Shown one piece after another: positions 47,589-59,678 of a stretch of 64,000 bases of DNA. The notes beneath the pieces are model-generated. The model made no database searches. It worked only from the letters and a program-made list of their open reading frames with translations, and was not told the origin of the DNA. Both the position numbers and the translations under genes were made by a program. The stretch's first letter is position 1. Every line of letters begins with the position of its first letter. Origin of the DNA: Paratinospora sagittata (Eukaryota > Streptophyta > Magnoliopsida > Ranunculales > Menispermaceae); NCBI GenBank assembly GCA_035771175.1, contig CM069602.1, forward strand, positions 12,175,116 through 12,239,115, in the 5' to 3' direction.

Positions 47589-49229
47589 TGCGTCCGGTGA
47601 GACCGTTGACCGGGTCTCGCCGATATCATCAGATTTTCGTCTTCTTCCTCAGCCATTTCTCTGCTTCTTTTCCTCCCTACTCCTATCTCGTTTCCTCTTT
47701 CCTGGCTCTCTGGATACATTTTCTCCTTGCCTTTACAAGTCTCCATCGCCAGTCCAATAATGTTTCTCCTACCCTCTGGTTTATAACTAGCGTCAGTCTC
47801 AATCTCCTCCATCTGAGCTATCACAGTTTTTCCCAATGGATTTACTGGGCAACTATCACCTTGTTTTGAATCAATCCCCCCACCTTGCATTTGATTAGAG
47901 ACTAGACCTGGACCTTTCCATTCTTCCACGTCTATTTCTTTTCTGCCTAGAAGATTTCCTTTTTGATTTTGCTCTGACTGAACGTCATCTTCTTTTGCCG
48001 TCATTTTGGTGATATTTCCTCCAGGAACACAGTCCAATGCCCAACTACTACTCACTTTTTCCATCCCTTTTTGTCTTATGTCCTTATTCATTGTGCCCAG
48101 TACCTGATATTTCTTTTCAACATTTTCAACAATTTCTCCCTTTTCGCCATTTGTCCTTTCCTCGTTGGCTCCCAAGATGTCCATCCCTTCCTTACAGCTC
48201 ACTTTTGTAGACGTGTTGTACGACCTAACTTGCTGAGTAGTCGAGTTCCTTTCCATACGTTGATAGTTTTTGCCCGTTTAAGTGTTTGGTCGTACCATCG
48301 CCTCCCCTGCTTCGCCTTCACTGTCGTTTACCTAAACCGGCTTACCGGAAAGCTGGTTTTTCGGCGAGGATACTGATAACACCAAACTGTTTTCTTTCCC
48401 ATTGGAACATTTCGGTGACTCCTGCTTTTCTGATCCATCATTATGGAGATCTGGCGAGCTTTGTGATTTATTTTTACTTTGTCCCCACTGCGAAAATTTT
48501 CTCCCCGTCGCCTGGTATCGTAGCCAGCTCCCATATCCCAAAACCCCTGAGTTCTGGTTTTTGCTTTCACTTTCATTTTCCTCCCATCTCCTCATCATGT
48601 GATCGACCATACCACAAACGTAACAAAATCCCGGAAGCTTCTCATATTTTAACTCCACCCATACTGGTTATTCATCTTGGTTTAATCTCATCTTGATTTC
48701 CCTTCTCAAAGGCTTTGAGACATCGATCGTCGTTTTCAAACAATGAGATTTTCCCCAAAACTTTCCTTCTTAGTCATCCCCCATTTCAACAAAGCCTCAA
48801 AGCGTATTGCCAATTTTCTCTCCCATTCTTCGGTTCATGTATATAATAGGAAGATTAAAAACATGAACCCATAGTTTAACATTGGATAGCTTCGCCTCAG
48901 TTGTTTTACCCGTAGCAGTAACTTCTAATAAGGCGACAAAGGAGCATTCGCGAGCACTCTTCTCCGATCTATGGCATGACTGAAATGGACTAGAAAAATT
49001 TCAGTCTCAACCTCGATCATCGACATCTTCCGAGTTGGGGAACGCGCTTGCTTCATAGTCCTCTTAAAAGCTTTCTTGTTGATTCTCCTTGACGTGATAA
49101 CCTTTCATAAAGGCAAAGGTTTAGGTCTTCTATTTCTTCTTTTGAGGTGATCTCATCCATTTCCAATACCTCCGTTTCCTCCACCGTAATCAATAGAGAT
49201 TTCCATAGATTTTCAAACCCCCCCTCCAT
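47585..49229 (-). pseudogene. LINE ORF1 (gag-like, DUF4283/CCHC type)
   Basis: It starts at the ATG at 49229 (MEGGFENLWKSLL), loses frame within about 60 codons, and shows DUF4283-like words (NKKAFKRTMKQA). An intact segment, 48658-48332, holds KYEKLPGFCYVCGMVDH, a zf-CCHC_4 knuckle whose last Cys is replaced by Trp. The final frame (48256-47585) ends in TGA overlapping the ORF2 ATG as ATGA at 47588-47585, a layout that suits termination-reinitiation. ORF1 proteins bind element RNA. Confidence 0.85.
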
Positions 49230-49359
49230 AACAGAAGAAAATAATGGAAAAACAAGAGAAAACCACGGGAGAAAATTTACCCCAAAGCTACCATTACGGT
49301 AGAACCAAAACTTACATACGGAGATCTAGACTCTCACCCCAAGGGAGAGGACTTAGATT

Positions 49360-50960
49360 AAAAAAGCTTCATGAAGTCATATTGGTATAATTATGTATTG
49401 TAAGAAATTATATTATATTTCATTTGTTATAGAACTACACATAGATTTATATACAAGGACGGGCAAAGCACAAGCACACAAACCAGTAACCTTTAGGTTA
49501 GAAAAATGTTACGTTGTTTCATTCTCCCTCTTATTTAATGCATGGCAATCTTTTCCTCAACTCTAACCTTTAACACAAAGTTGTCCCAAAAAAAAAAAAG
49601 AAAAAAAAAGAAAAAAAAAAAAGAAAACCTTTAACACAGTAATAATTGCCACCTTTAAATCTCACGTTGTTTGCCATGCCAGCTTTTGTAGGAAATAGCG
49701 TACATATTTCCATCTAAATTTGTATGTGTCGACGCTATTTTTTGATGTTGGCATCTAACTTTTTTTTAAATATTTTAGGAATACACATATATTTGGAGAT
49801 GTTGAGCAACACATGCGCATCTCTAAAACATTTAAGGAAGCTGGATACTAGTGTTAAAAAATAATGTTGACACCCAACATATATATATATAGGAAAATGT
49901 TAATCAACTACAAATTTTATAACTGTATGTACAACTACATGTGCATATCCATAGGATATTAATGTTTTATACATTTTGAAGTATGTAATAAATAATTTAA
50001 TTAATATATAAAATTTTACAATTAGATTAATATTTACTATATATAAAATAATTTTTTATTTATGAACTTTTGCTCCATCTTCCCGAGGTCCCTACTTTTA
50101 ATTACTCAAATGTGCCGCATCTCCTTTTATTTATTTATGAGATTAATGTTATATGTATGTTCTGAGTCCTAACACTATTTTTTTATGTTGATACCTATTT
50201 AGTTTTGAATGTTTTAAAAATGTTATGCAATACACACGCATTCTCATAACATTAAAAAAATTGAGTGCTAGCAGTGGCACCCATGTAATATATATATATA
50301 TATATATATATATTTAATTATTCAATTTAATTTCTCTGGAGTCTCTCATTTGATGGTCTCATCGGAAATCATGGAACGATAAGCCTTATAAACTATTTTG
50401 TGCAAGTAGTTAAAAAAAAAAATTTCATAAAAAAAGTATTTCAAACTATAACAAAGACCACTGACCAGTGCTAGAACGGCGCACGAGTGTAATCCAATGG
50501 ACACGGTAGCCTTGCGTACTCATTGGGCGTTGGTTCTCAAAAAAATCAATTTCCCCATCTCAAAACCATTGCATTTTTGTCCCATTTGTACATGACATTT
50601 CATTGTCACAAAAGCAATATTTAACAAAAAATAAAATAAAATCCATGGATCATGAAAAGTGATCCAACTCAATTACTACCCACAACTGACTCTTCATTGA
50701 AACACTTGAAATTCTCATGCATTAGGCTCCATTCTTATTAATTCTTTATTAAAATTCATAAAGAAAAATTCCCAAAAGGTAGTTGAGAAATTGTTACTCT
50801 AGCTTTGCTTCATTTTTACTAGAGAACAAGATTCATCATCCTTCCAATCAATCAAAACCCAAAAATTCGAACTAAATCCACAGGCTTAATTCAGAAAACC
50901 AGAAGCCTGCTTATGAAAACAAAAAAAAAGCTTTACACATTCAAATTGCTAAAAAAAGTT
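49360..50960. other. AT-rich intergenic DNA
   Basis: No gene seen. It contains A-rich tracts at 49588-49622 and an (AT)n run at about 50288-50312. The segment 50460-50540 is less AT-rich but shows no recognisable motif. The right end may include the 3'UTR of the ACHT gene. Confidence 0.45.
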
Positions 50961-50985
50961 GTCAATAAGCCTAATAATTCCTTCT

Positions 50986-52439
50986 TCATGCCACCATTGC
51001 TACTTTCTCATTAATCAATTCCAGCTTATGAGCTCTATTACTGCTGAAAGAATTTGACAAATCTCTTTCTCCAAGAATCAAATCTCCCATTTCTTCTTTG
51101 CTGCTAATAGATCTAGAAAGATAATCCAATGAAATCTCCCCTTTTGCAGCCAATACTCTCAGCTCAGACTCTTCAAGCCCTTTGGCTGGTCCAAGGCTAC
51201 ATCTCTCTGTTCCATGCTTTGCCAATGCATCTTTGAACTTCTTGATCTGGTAATTGCATGAAAAAAAAAACAGAGTAAAAATCCAAAAAAACAATGACCC
51301 AGTTTATAATTTCAATCGAACTTTAACGAGATGGGTCGATTTGATTAGAAAAAAAAAAAAAAAAAATCTGAGCCGTACAGTTGCATTTGTGCAGCTGAAG
51401 CTGCACACGCGACCCTCTGCTCCTCTGTAAAACCGGAAGAAGGGAAGAACATGGATGTTGAGACTGTAACACATGGATTTGAGTTCCTCGTAATTAACTT
51501 TGAAGACCAGAGCATTTGGGTTCAACTCTGCGAGCTGGCAGATCTGTAAATTAAAAGAGAAAAAAGATCAAATAACAATAATTACAAAAAAAATAAAATA
51601 AATAAAATTAAAGTGACATTCATGGTACATTTTTAGTAATGCACCATTACATTATTTTGAGTCATGTACCAAGATATGATTCAAGGTGATCTAATATGTA
51701 TAAGGTGATATTTCAATGAATGCAAACTTCAGATGTCATTGCGTCAATGTTTCACTCTTTGCCAACAAGGGTGAGATTTTTAATGAACTTGCCGTATTGT
51801 AGGACTATTATTTCGGTCCTCACATACACCTCCCCAAAAAAAAGAAAAAAAAAAAAACTTGAAACATGGCATGAAGAACATTAGTCAAATTGTTGATTTA
51901 AGTTAAATCTATTACCTTGGGATGCAAAGCTTTGCAGCCTCCACATCCAGGGGAGTAGAAATCGATGATAACAAGCTGATCTCCTGCAGTTCTTAAGGAT
52001 TCATGAAGCTCTTGAGCAGATTTGATCTCAATCATGTTGGGTTTAAGGGTTTTCTCCCACCATCTCAACGCACGGCTCACGCACATTGACGCCTGTTAAA
52101 CAATAACTATATTAACGCAATTTCAAGGAACAGAAAACAGAGAAGATGAAAAAAACAGAACCAAAAAATCTGAAGCAAAGACTCTCACATACGTACATGA
52201 ACAGGGATATTTGTAGATGTTTTAGAATTCCAATCATTTAGAACACCCGTTTGATCCGAGAGCAGAGCTTGTTTTCCCTTAAATTCGTTCTTCAATAACG
52301 GGAGATCTACGGTTCTGGATTCTGTAAATCGAAGAGAAGTCACAGAAGAGGAAGAAGAATCAAAAGCCCTTTTTGTGTTCAACCCAAGGCCAAGTGTCCC
52401 AGTCGACCAAGAAGACATGCACAAAGAAGAGCTAGCCAT
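50986..52439 (-). CDS. Atypical Cys/His-rich thioredoxin (ACHT4-type), chloroplast, 4 exons, 281 aa
   Basis: Exons on the minus strand: 52439-52197, 52092-51916, 51543-51379 and 51246-50986, all GT-AG and phase 0 (81+59+55+86 residues plus stop). Residues 1 to about 80 are Ser/Thr-rich and poor in acids, a chloroplast transit peptide. The thioredoxin fold runs about 100-205, with redox site PGCGGC (Cys131, Cys134) in place of WCGPC, the conserved Cys after CXXC (ICQLAEL), and the cis-Pro loop HVLPFF. Extra cysteines in the fold fit the ACHT class. The tail (about 206-281) is typical of Lilium-type thioredoxin 1 proteins. In Arabidopsis ACHT proteins oxidise targets such as 2-Cys peroxiredoxin partners and ADP-glucose pyrophosphorylase. 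Start: the ATG in GCCATGGCT; an upstream TTG codon is in frame but is not a normal start. Confidence 0.94.
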
Positions 52440-52939
52440 GGCTTCCAACAAGAAAAACTACAGTATCTCACAAACCCACTTCCCCTTTTCGATGAAAAAC
52501 CACAAATTTTCTGCAACAATTGAAAAAACTAAAAACTACCCACTTTTTCCAAGCCCCAATCCAAGAAAACCAAGAAAACCAAGAAATCAAAATCCACCAA
52601 AAAGAAAGAAAGATAGAAAGAAAAATCTGCAAAGATCACTGAAAATATTGGAAAAAGTTCAGCAGAAGAAGAAGAAGAAGAAGAAGAGATGAAAATGGAA
52701 GAAGAAGGGTTTAATTTGGTGGGTTTTTTAAAGGAATCAAAATAAAATAAAATGGATAATTTTTTTTCAAGTATGACAACGAATTCGAGCAGGACGCCTG
52801 ATTGCTGTCAAAACGGTTCTATTGGCTCGCGGTTTTGGTTCTCCACAGTGTTTTAAGAACACAGAGCTGGTCTCACGATATTGATCGTTGGATTCTCCTC
52901 CAGACTTTGATTGTCAAGATCTAACGATAGTGAGGTGAA

Positions 52940-52991
52940 GAGTAGGTGAAGCTTTTTTTTTTTTTTTCGAAACTAAGGAGTAGGTGAAGCT
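52940..52991 (-). mobile_element. Micro-retroposon: 24-bp insert flanked by 14-bp target duplications
   Basis: GAGTAGGTGAAGCT occurs at 52940-52953 and 52978-52991. The insert is a T run plus CGAAACTAAG; on the minus strand CTTAGTTTCG then poly(A). This is the same design as the insert at 36609-36667: a retrotransposition event that copied only the tail. Confidence 0.8.
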
Positions 52992-52999
52992 GAGGAGGA

Positions 53000-55900
53000 G
53001 GAGAAGGGCGGCGGCGGAGGTTATTAAACAAATTAAATTACATATATCCATTAAAACGGCTGCAACGCGTCGCTGAGTAGGATTGCAGTTTAAATGGATA
53101 AGACATCATCGAAATTACAAATATTTGCTGAGAAAATCGAAAAAATAGATATATTGTTGTTGGCGTTTTCCGGTTGCTGCAGATAATATAAAAATATTAA
53201 ACGTGAGTCATTTTGGCTGCTAGCCAGCTTGTTCTACCCTGAAAATTAGCCTTACTCTTTGACTTTGAGGGTATTTTTGTCATTGTCCTCTTAAGGTTAA
53301 TTTTGTCTTTTCACTTGTAATTATTTCTATTGATATTATTATTATTATTATTATTTTTTTACGTTTACGACCTTCTGGTGTCCCGCTAACCCGGGAATGA
53401 GACTATTCTAAAGTTAAAAATTATAAAAGTTGTTGGGCGTCTCTTTCTATAGTGGGCAGATAAGTGTGAATACGAACTCATACTCAAAATCGAGAATTCA
53501 CCTTTCAATCATGACTTATACTTTAAATGCAAAATATCCGAAAAATACTATTTCACTTGTAGTTATTTCGATTGATATTATTGTTATTATTATTAGAAAA
53601 ATATTTAGAAATACACTTTTTTTTGGGCCCTGTTTGAGATTGTGTCTGTGTTTAGACTCAAAATACTTTTTTCAAATACATGCCTTAAACACAAAAGTTG
53701 GTGAAGGGGTGCTATTGTAAAATGCAAAAAAAGAACGTTTTGAATTGTAAATGCAAAACATCCAAATGGTTCAAAACCTGTATTTGACAATTTTTTTGTC
53801 TAAAATAAGGTTATTATACTTAAAAATTGTTAAATCGTCTTAAATTATGTAATGAAAAGTGTCACAAAAGTGTACTATTATTTATTATTATTAATATGTT
53901 TTCATATTTTTTAAGTGAGCTTTTATATAGTTTTATTTGTTATTGGTTATAGAATCAAATTAAAAATTAAATAAAAATAATAAAAATGATAAAGATAAAC
54001 ATATATTTCTTTTTTGAAAAACAAGTTTTGAAATGAAAGCAAGAGTAAATATTTTACAATTATTCTAAATTTAAAATAGAGCAACGAATAATGGACAAAA
54101 GATAAATGGTAGAAAAAAAACATAAGACAGAAAAATATTATTTACACAAAAAAATTAACATATATTGGTGGCAAAATTGTCAAAGTCCATAGAATGTTGA
54201 TATGAATGTATGATCCTATATATGGATGTTTATAACTATGTGATCTGAATGTGTTTTCTCAGTAGTTGCTTACAAATTACAATAGAAAATAGGAATTTGA
54301 AAAAGCAAAATAGAGCTAGTGTAAAAAATTACAGAATTAGTTAAATAATTAAATAATAATTATAACCTACATAACATTAATATAATCTAAAATTCTAAAT
54401 GGAAAGGGTTGGGTAAATATCCACAAATTATAGGTAGCAAAGATTCATGAATCTTGATTTGACATGTGATAAGTGGCATTGGTCCCATTTTTTCAAAAAT
54501 AATAAAGATGAATTATAAATAGTGGGCCAAAGAAAAACAAATATATATTTGTTTATCCATTGAATGGGGCCTTTATCACTTTGACATAAAGCATTGTTAT
54601 TTATGGTTCTGTAGTCCCATTTAAAAAATAATATGTACTACCAAAATGTTTGTCTGTTTTTACATGATAGATGAGATATGTGTGCTTGAATGTCATTCGA
54701 ACTTTGAAACAAAAAACTTTAATGAGTTCTAATGCAAATAAAGATTTAAGAGGCATTAAAAAGAAAAACTCGAATAACTATCCAACTTAATACCAGTAAT
54801 TGATCAAGTAAAACTGTTATCTAAATAAAAACTATGGACCGAAGTTTGGTGTGACAAAGTGGTTGAACTGGACGTGTCTAAGTCTTTATTTGGTAAATGT
54901 CCCGAGATTAATTCTTCTATATTTATTCTATGGTATGAACTCGAACAAAGATTTTTTTGGAGTTTCACGGAATACCCACAAATCATTCTATTGAAATTAG
55001 TCAGGTACATATAAGTTGGCCCGAATACTCACGTTAAAAAAAAAAAAAAAAGAAACTAAGTCATTGATCATCAATGATCACCAAACAAATTAAGTGAAAA
55101 TGATGTCTTCGTACTACCAAATAATTAAGATGGCAAAATAGTTAGAGGTACGCTATAATCTATAAGAACATAAGTTTCGAATTTCGTTGTCAGAAGGTGT
55201 GAATGCGACTTTTGCCCAGAAAAAATTTTTTTGTGTCATGAATAACGTAATAAGGGGAACCTACACACTCATTAAGAGGACGTCACTCTCTTCACTTATT
55301 GAGGCTTGCTCCTAGAATTAGTGGGCGTAGCCATATACCCAACTTACCCAAAAATAATAATTAAGTTGATATTGGAATGTGTTTAGCAGAATCTAAAATA
55401 AATAAAAGGGTCAAAAGAAAGAAAAAAAAAAAAAAAAAAAGAAGAAGAAGAAGAGGAAGAAAGAAAAGCAAAAGGTCAGTACGGGGGTAGGGAGGTATTT
55501 GTTCGGGAGACAGGGCCAGAGAAAGCGTAGTTGGAAAGTGGGCAGGGCGCAGGGCATGAATGAAGCCAAGTTGGGCTCCCAGTTCGAACATGTGATGAAC
55601 TGCTCACCTTTAATATTTTTATTATCCATTACCAATACCTTCGAGATTTATCTATAAGCTACGCAATGCCTATGCATGCAACTTCCTTGTGATACTCTTT
55701 GTACCCTTATACCTGAACTGCATCAACACACCCCACCATATTATTACAATCCTCGATTTTTATCATTAACGCACGGAAAGGGCACTTGCTTGTCTTCTTC
55801 TCAATTTGATCCTTTTCTGCGTGACCCACTTGACATTTTTTATAGTATAAGTATTGTAAATATTGAGATGTGTAGTCAATTCCTTTTTGGCTTAGTGGCA

Positions 55901-56330
55901 GAGCGTGTCCTTGATTCTCTTTATGGAATTAATGTCCATGGATTACTTTCAGCAATCTAATTTTCATAATTTGAATAATATTTCTCCATATTTGTATGTA
56001 TATACTAATCAAATAGTAGAATTAATGTACTTGTGGGGAAAAACATGAAATGTGGACCCTAAGGGTTCTAATTGATAGCTTGGTTGCCAAGTATTAATTG
56101 CTTTTCCTAAAAAATTATGTTATTTGATTTTGTCCAAATCTCATATTAGAATACTAATTATTTAAAAAAAAAAACATAATGACAACAATCAAATACAACG
56201 TTTAACTTGAAGTGCCACTCTTCAAATTATCGAAGCTATGATTATTTATTTATTTATATTCTTTTTAAAATTTTGTAGGAGCATGGAAAAATTGTTTTAG
56301 ATTCTTTAACAATAACCCTTTCTTAGCGGG
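53000..56330. other. AT-rich intergenic DNA
   Basis: No gene recognised. Features are poor: A/T runs, a GA-rich run at 55418-55460, MITE-like words near 53625-53790, and a SINE-like B box (TTTCGAATTTCG) near 55175 without a convincing A box. Short open frames here are low-complexity. Confidence 0.45.
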
Positions 56331-56339
56331 GTTTCTTCA

Positions 56340-56895
56340 TAATAGTCCTTTCTTAGTAGGAAATTGAATGACGTAGATGTGTTGCAGAAACACTAGGAAA
56401 ATCGACTAGTCATTTGTTTATTTATTGTAAGGTTGCTCGTTCTTTATGGATTAGATGACAATCTTCTTTTGAGGGTTAGTTTGGTATGCCGTCTTCAATT
56501 GATGACTGTATTTTACTTAATCACACTTCACTGCACAATAGGAGACTTGTGGAGTTAGGTCGGGTTGCTTCGCTGACTACATATAGTGGTGTCTATGGTT
56601 GAAAAGAAATAAAATGATTTTTCAAAGTTCACGCAAAGATTTTTACAGCTTATGGGACGAAATACTGCTGACTGTTGCTATGTGGTTTCTTCATCCAAAT
56701 TGGGTGGTGGTTTTTCCACCTTAGATTGGTTTAGAAATTGGATTGCTTGTTTATGACTGGTCTTGTTGAGTAGGGAGTTTAGATTTTTATTTTGTTGTGG
56801 GGTTGGATTGCTGATGTTCATTACCTCTTTGTAAATATCACTTTTTTGTTCTTTATACAATTTATACTCGTTTCCTCTAAAAAAAAAAAAAAAAG
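56340..56895 (+). mobile_element. LINE 3' fragment (zf-RVT remnant to poly(A))
   Basis: Plus-strand translation near 56385 shows STSHLFIYCKVARSLWI, the Cys/His end of zf-RVT, followed by a decayed tail, a T-rich 3'UTR (TATACTCGTTTCCTCT) and an A run at 56880-56894. The RNase H domain is absent or unrecognisable. It belongs to a different LINE group from the large element. Confidence 0.7.
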
Positions 56896-57309
56896 AAAAA
56901 AAAAATCCAACCAAAAGTTTATTTCACCAATCTTTATTTTCCAAAATAGAAACAAATTTCCAATTCTACACTATCAAAACATATTCCACCTGTTTTAGAA
57001 GAATTATAAAGATTTATTTATTTATTTTTTCAAAAAGCTTCTTGATATGTATCAGGTAATGTTGAAATAAAAAAATTAATTAATATCTGAAATTTACAAA
57101 TAATCAATTAGGTTGAAAAATAGGAACAAGAAATTCATGAAAAATGTTGAGGCCAACATTGGACAACTAGCATGTATGGTGATAATATACACATGGCTCT
57201 GACATAGTGGTTTAGTTCTTAGATGGCCTGTTAGAATTTGCCACATAAGCTCTATTGGGGGGAGAAAACTTACCATGTAGTTAAGATCTCTGGAATGTAG
57301 CTCCAGAAT

Positions 57310-57376
57310 CAGAGCCGACTCTGGGCAAGGGCCCAAGGGGCGATCTTCCCGGCCCTCAAATTTATGGGGCCCAGGC

Positions 57377-57417
<41 letters not shown>

Positions 57418-58633
57418 AATATAGGTTTTTTATATTTAATTTTTTTAATTTCTATTTTTTCTTTGTTTTACTCATTTTTAACTATTGAGTAATTCTAAAT
57501 ATACCAACTAAAAACACTCTCTATACTCATATGCTTTATAAATTTTCAACAATGTTACAAATAAGTGTTTTTAAAAAGTTACTCATTGTTCATCACCTTT
57601 AATCACAGTTTGTGTCTGTCAAAACCCTAGTCAAGTGCGATTTCTACTGAGCGATTGAGCGAGACGACGACGACGACACTCTGTCGGCATTCTGGTGTCC
57701 AGTGAGCTTCTTCTTCTTCTTCTCTTCGTCTTGTCCTCCTTCTTTTTTTCTTCTTTCTTTCTTTTTCTTTCTTTCTTTCTTCTTCTTCTTCAGTTCTTTT
57801 CTTCCAAATTCAGCGGAGCTTGGGATGTTGCTGCTGCCTCATAGTGGACTGCAACACCCTGCCCCTGTATTTTATTATTATTTTTCTTTTTTCTTCTTTT
57901 ACAATTCAAACATAGTACTTAATTTTGTATTTAGATTAGATACAACAATTTTATCAACAAAGTTGAAGTTGTCAGAATAATCGACGAAAATGACATTTTC
58001 TTGAACTTGTTACTCTTTAATATTTGTATGAGATTTGTGATAATTTTTTATTCGTATTGATTTTGTAGTTTTAGGTTATGTTAAATATTTGTGTAAAATT
58101 TAGAATAATTTTTTATTTGTGTTAATTTTTTAGTTTTATTGTATTAAATTTGTGTTTGTATTTTTTATGTTAATTATGACAATTACACAAATATGTTTCT
58201 TAGAAAGTATCATTTTGAATGTGAAAAAAGAAGAAGATTAGAACAATTGATTCTATATAAAAAAGGAGCATTAGATAAGTTTTTTGGTAAAATCTTTAGA
58301 AATTCATTTTGGGTACTTTTGATTTATTATAATATTTTATATTTTTGGCACGCAACTATATTTGATTGTTTTTTTTTTTTTGTTGTAATGGATTATTTTA
58401 GATATAATTGTAATGTGTATAAAGCTATTTGTTTATTTATAAAAATATATAGTTGTAATGTATTTACGATATTTAAAAAAATATTTGTTTATAAGTATAC
58501 AATGGCTCCATTTTATATACTTCACCCAACTTCTTTAAATATTCAAGAACGACCCGTCTATCCGTCCAGAATTGATGAACTATTGTATATATACCAAGTT
58601 AACAAACCCATGAAATCTGTTGACTTTTTTTAA
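57310..58633 (+). mobile_element. hAT-element remnant (ZMYM1-like transposase N-terminus)
   Basis: CAGAGCCGACTCTGGGCAAG at 57310 resembles the GC-rich left end of plant hAT elements that encode ZMYM1-like transposases. An (AT)n run (57380-57413) and a leader-like stretch with GACGACGACGACGAC (57665) follow. The frame 58193-58633 begins RKYHFECEKRRRLEQL and LYKKGALDKFF, the conserved N-terminal words of those transposases, then degenerates into AT-rich sequence. No zinc finger, catalytic domain or hATC dimerisation domain is present. The right end is not securely located. Confidence 0.55.
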
Positions 58634-58744
58634 AAAGAATTACTTTTATTATATATATTATATATAAAGAAATGATCCATTAACATGAAACAAAACATAT
58701 AACGTGACACCCCATGAAGTTCATGTCTCTTATATAACTAACAT

Positions 58745-58930
58745 TTAGATTGGTCTAGTGGTATGTGTTAGATTTTCAAAAGCTTTAGTTCGGTTCAAGT
58801 CTCGTGGAGGACCTTAGGCTGGCGAGAGAAATTCTGTAACGCTGCCTGCCTCTGTGAAGAGTTGGGGCAGCTCAGGAAGCATTACTTTAGGTACCCTCCT
58901 GTTCATCCGACGCCATAAACCACTGTAAAA
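58745..58930 (+). mobile_element. tRNA-derived SINE of a second family
   Basis: Box A TGGTCTAGTGG (58754) and box B GGTTCAAGTCTC (58792) are correctly spaced and followed by a GC-richer body (GTAACGCTGCCTGCCTCTG). The 3' end is A/T-rich with no perfect tail, and no target duplication was found. It differs from the copies at 3475 and 9213. Confidence 0.65.
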
Positions 58931-58934
58931 AGTA

Positions 58935-59678
58935 AATAAATAGAATAAAATAGAAAATGAGCTAGAAAGCCCAGAATGCTAAGGAGTGAGAAGAGAGACA
59001 ACCTTGGAGGAGTAGGAGAGCACGCACGTCAATATGAGGTATAAAGTTTGCATTATTATTATTATTTATTTTAAGGATGTGATGATATATAATCACACCA
59101 AATCAACTTCTAGATGCCTCACTTGCCTCTCTTAATCCTGGAGCAACCAATTTCACCATTTCCAGTAGCCACCAAGAATCAAAACATGGGCCACTTTTGA
59201 CCCAAACCCGACCCGGATCCAAATTATATATATACTGTTCTTATATGCCATGCCAGAGCAGAGACCCAAGGTATGCTTAAATTGAATATAAATGATCAGG
59301 TCAGAACATTGACACGAAGACCCACTTTTGCATGTATTATTAAAAAAAATTAAAAAAAAAGCAAGTAAGAGCAGGTAGGTAGGTAGATTAAACAATAATA
59401 GAGCTCTTGGCAAGCTTTAGTAAGTACCATAATATGTATCTTATCAGATCATATATATTAAGTGGCATGATGAGGTTTATTGTCCCCATCCCACTAATGA
59501 AACTAGCAAAATTTCAAACCTAACATGCTCCTTTTCTTTTGTTTTCAAAGTCAAAATGATTTGATATTGCACAAAGTTTGTTGTTCTTTCCTGTCCTTTA
59601 CAAATGCTGGCTTCCCTTCAAGCTGATACCTCATATAGTCTAATCTTAAGACCCAAAAACAGCTTCCTAGTCCTAGAA
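58935..59678. other. Upstream region of the CASP gene
   Basis: No gene seen in 58935-59600. The last 80 bases probably form the CASP leader; an in-frame ATG at 59604 lies upstream of the chosen start. No TATA box could be assigned with confidence. Confidence 0.4.

Larger units (their letters stand above)
38531..49350 (-). mobile_element. Full-length but decayed L1-type LINE (about 5.9 kb net), split by two solo LTRs
   Basis: Read on the minus strand, the order is 5'UTR (about 49350-49230), ORF1 with a zinc knuckle, endonuclease, reverse transcriptase, zf-RVT, RNase H and a terminal A run (T run at 38531-38540 on the plus strand). Subtracting the two LTR insertions (2061 and 2856 bp plus 5-bp duplications) leaves about 5.9 kb, the usual size. 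Frameshifts and stops in both ORFs make it inactive. A possible imperfect target duplication is AGAAAAACTTC before the tail against AAAAAAGCTTC near 49360; this is not secure. Confidence 0.93.

Noticed and set aside
47326..48696. Several plus-strand ORFs of 90-145 codons
   Set aside because: All lie opposite recognisable LINE ORF1 and endonuclease sequence and show no family motif.
54804..55010. 68-codon minus-strand ORF
   Set aside because: AT-rich region, no motif, no splice context.
57702..57980. 92-codon ORF rich in Ser and Phe
   Set aside because: It is a translation of a TTC/TTTC low-complexity tract in the hAT remnant.
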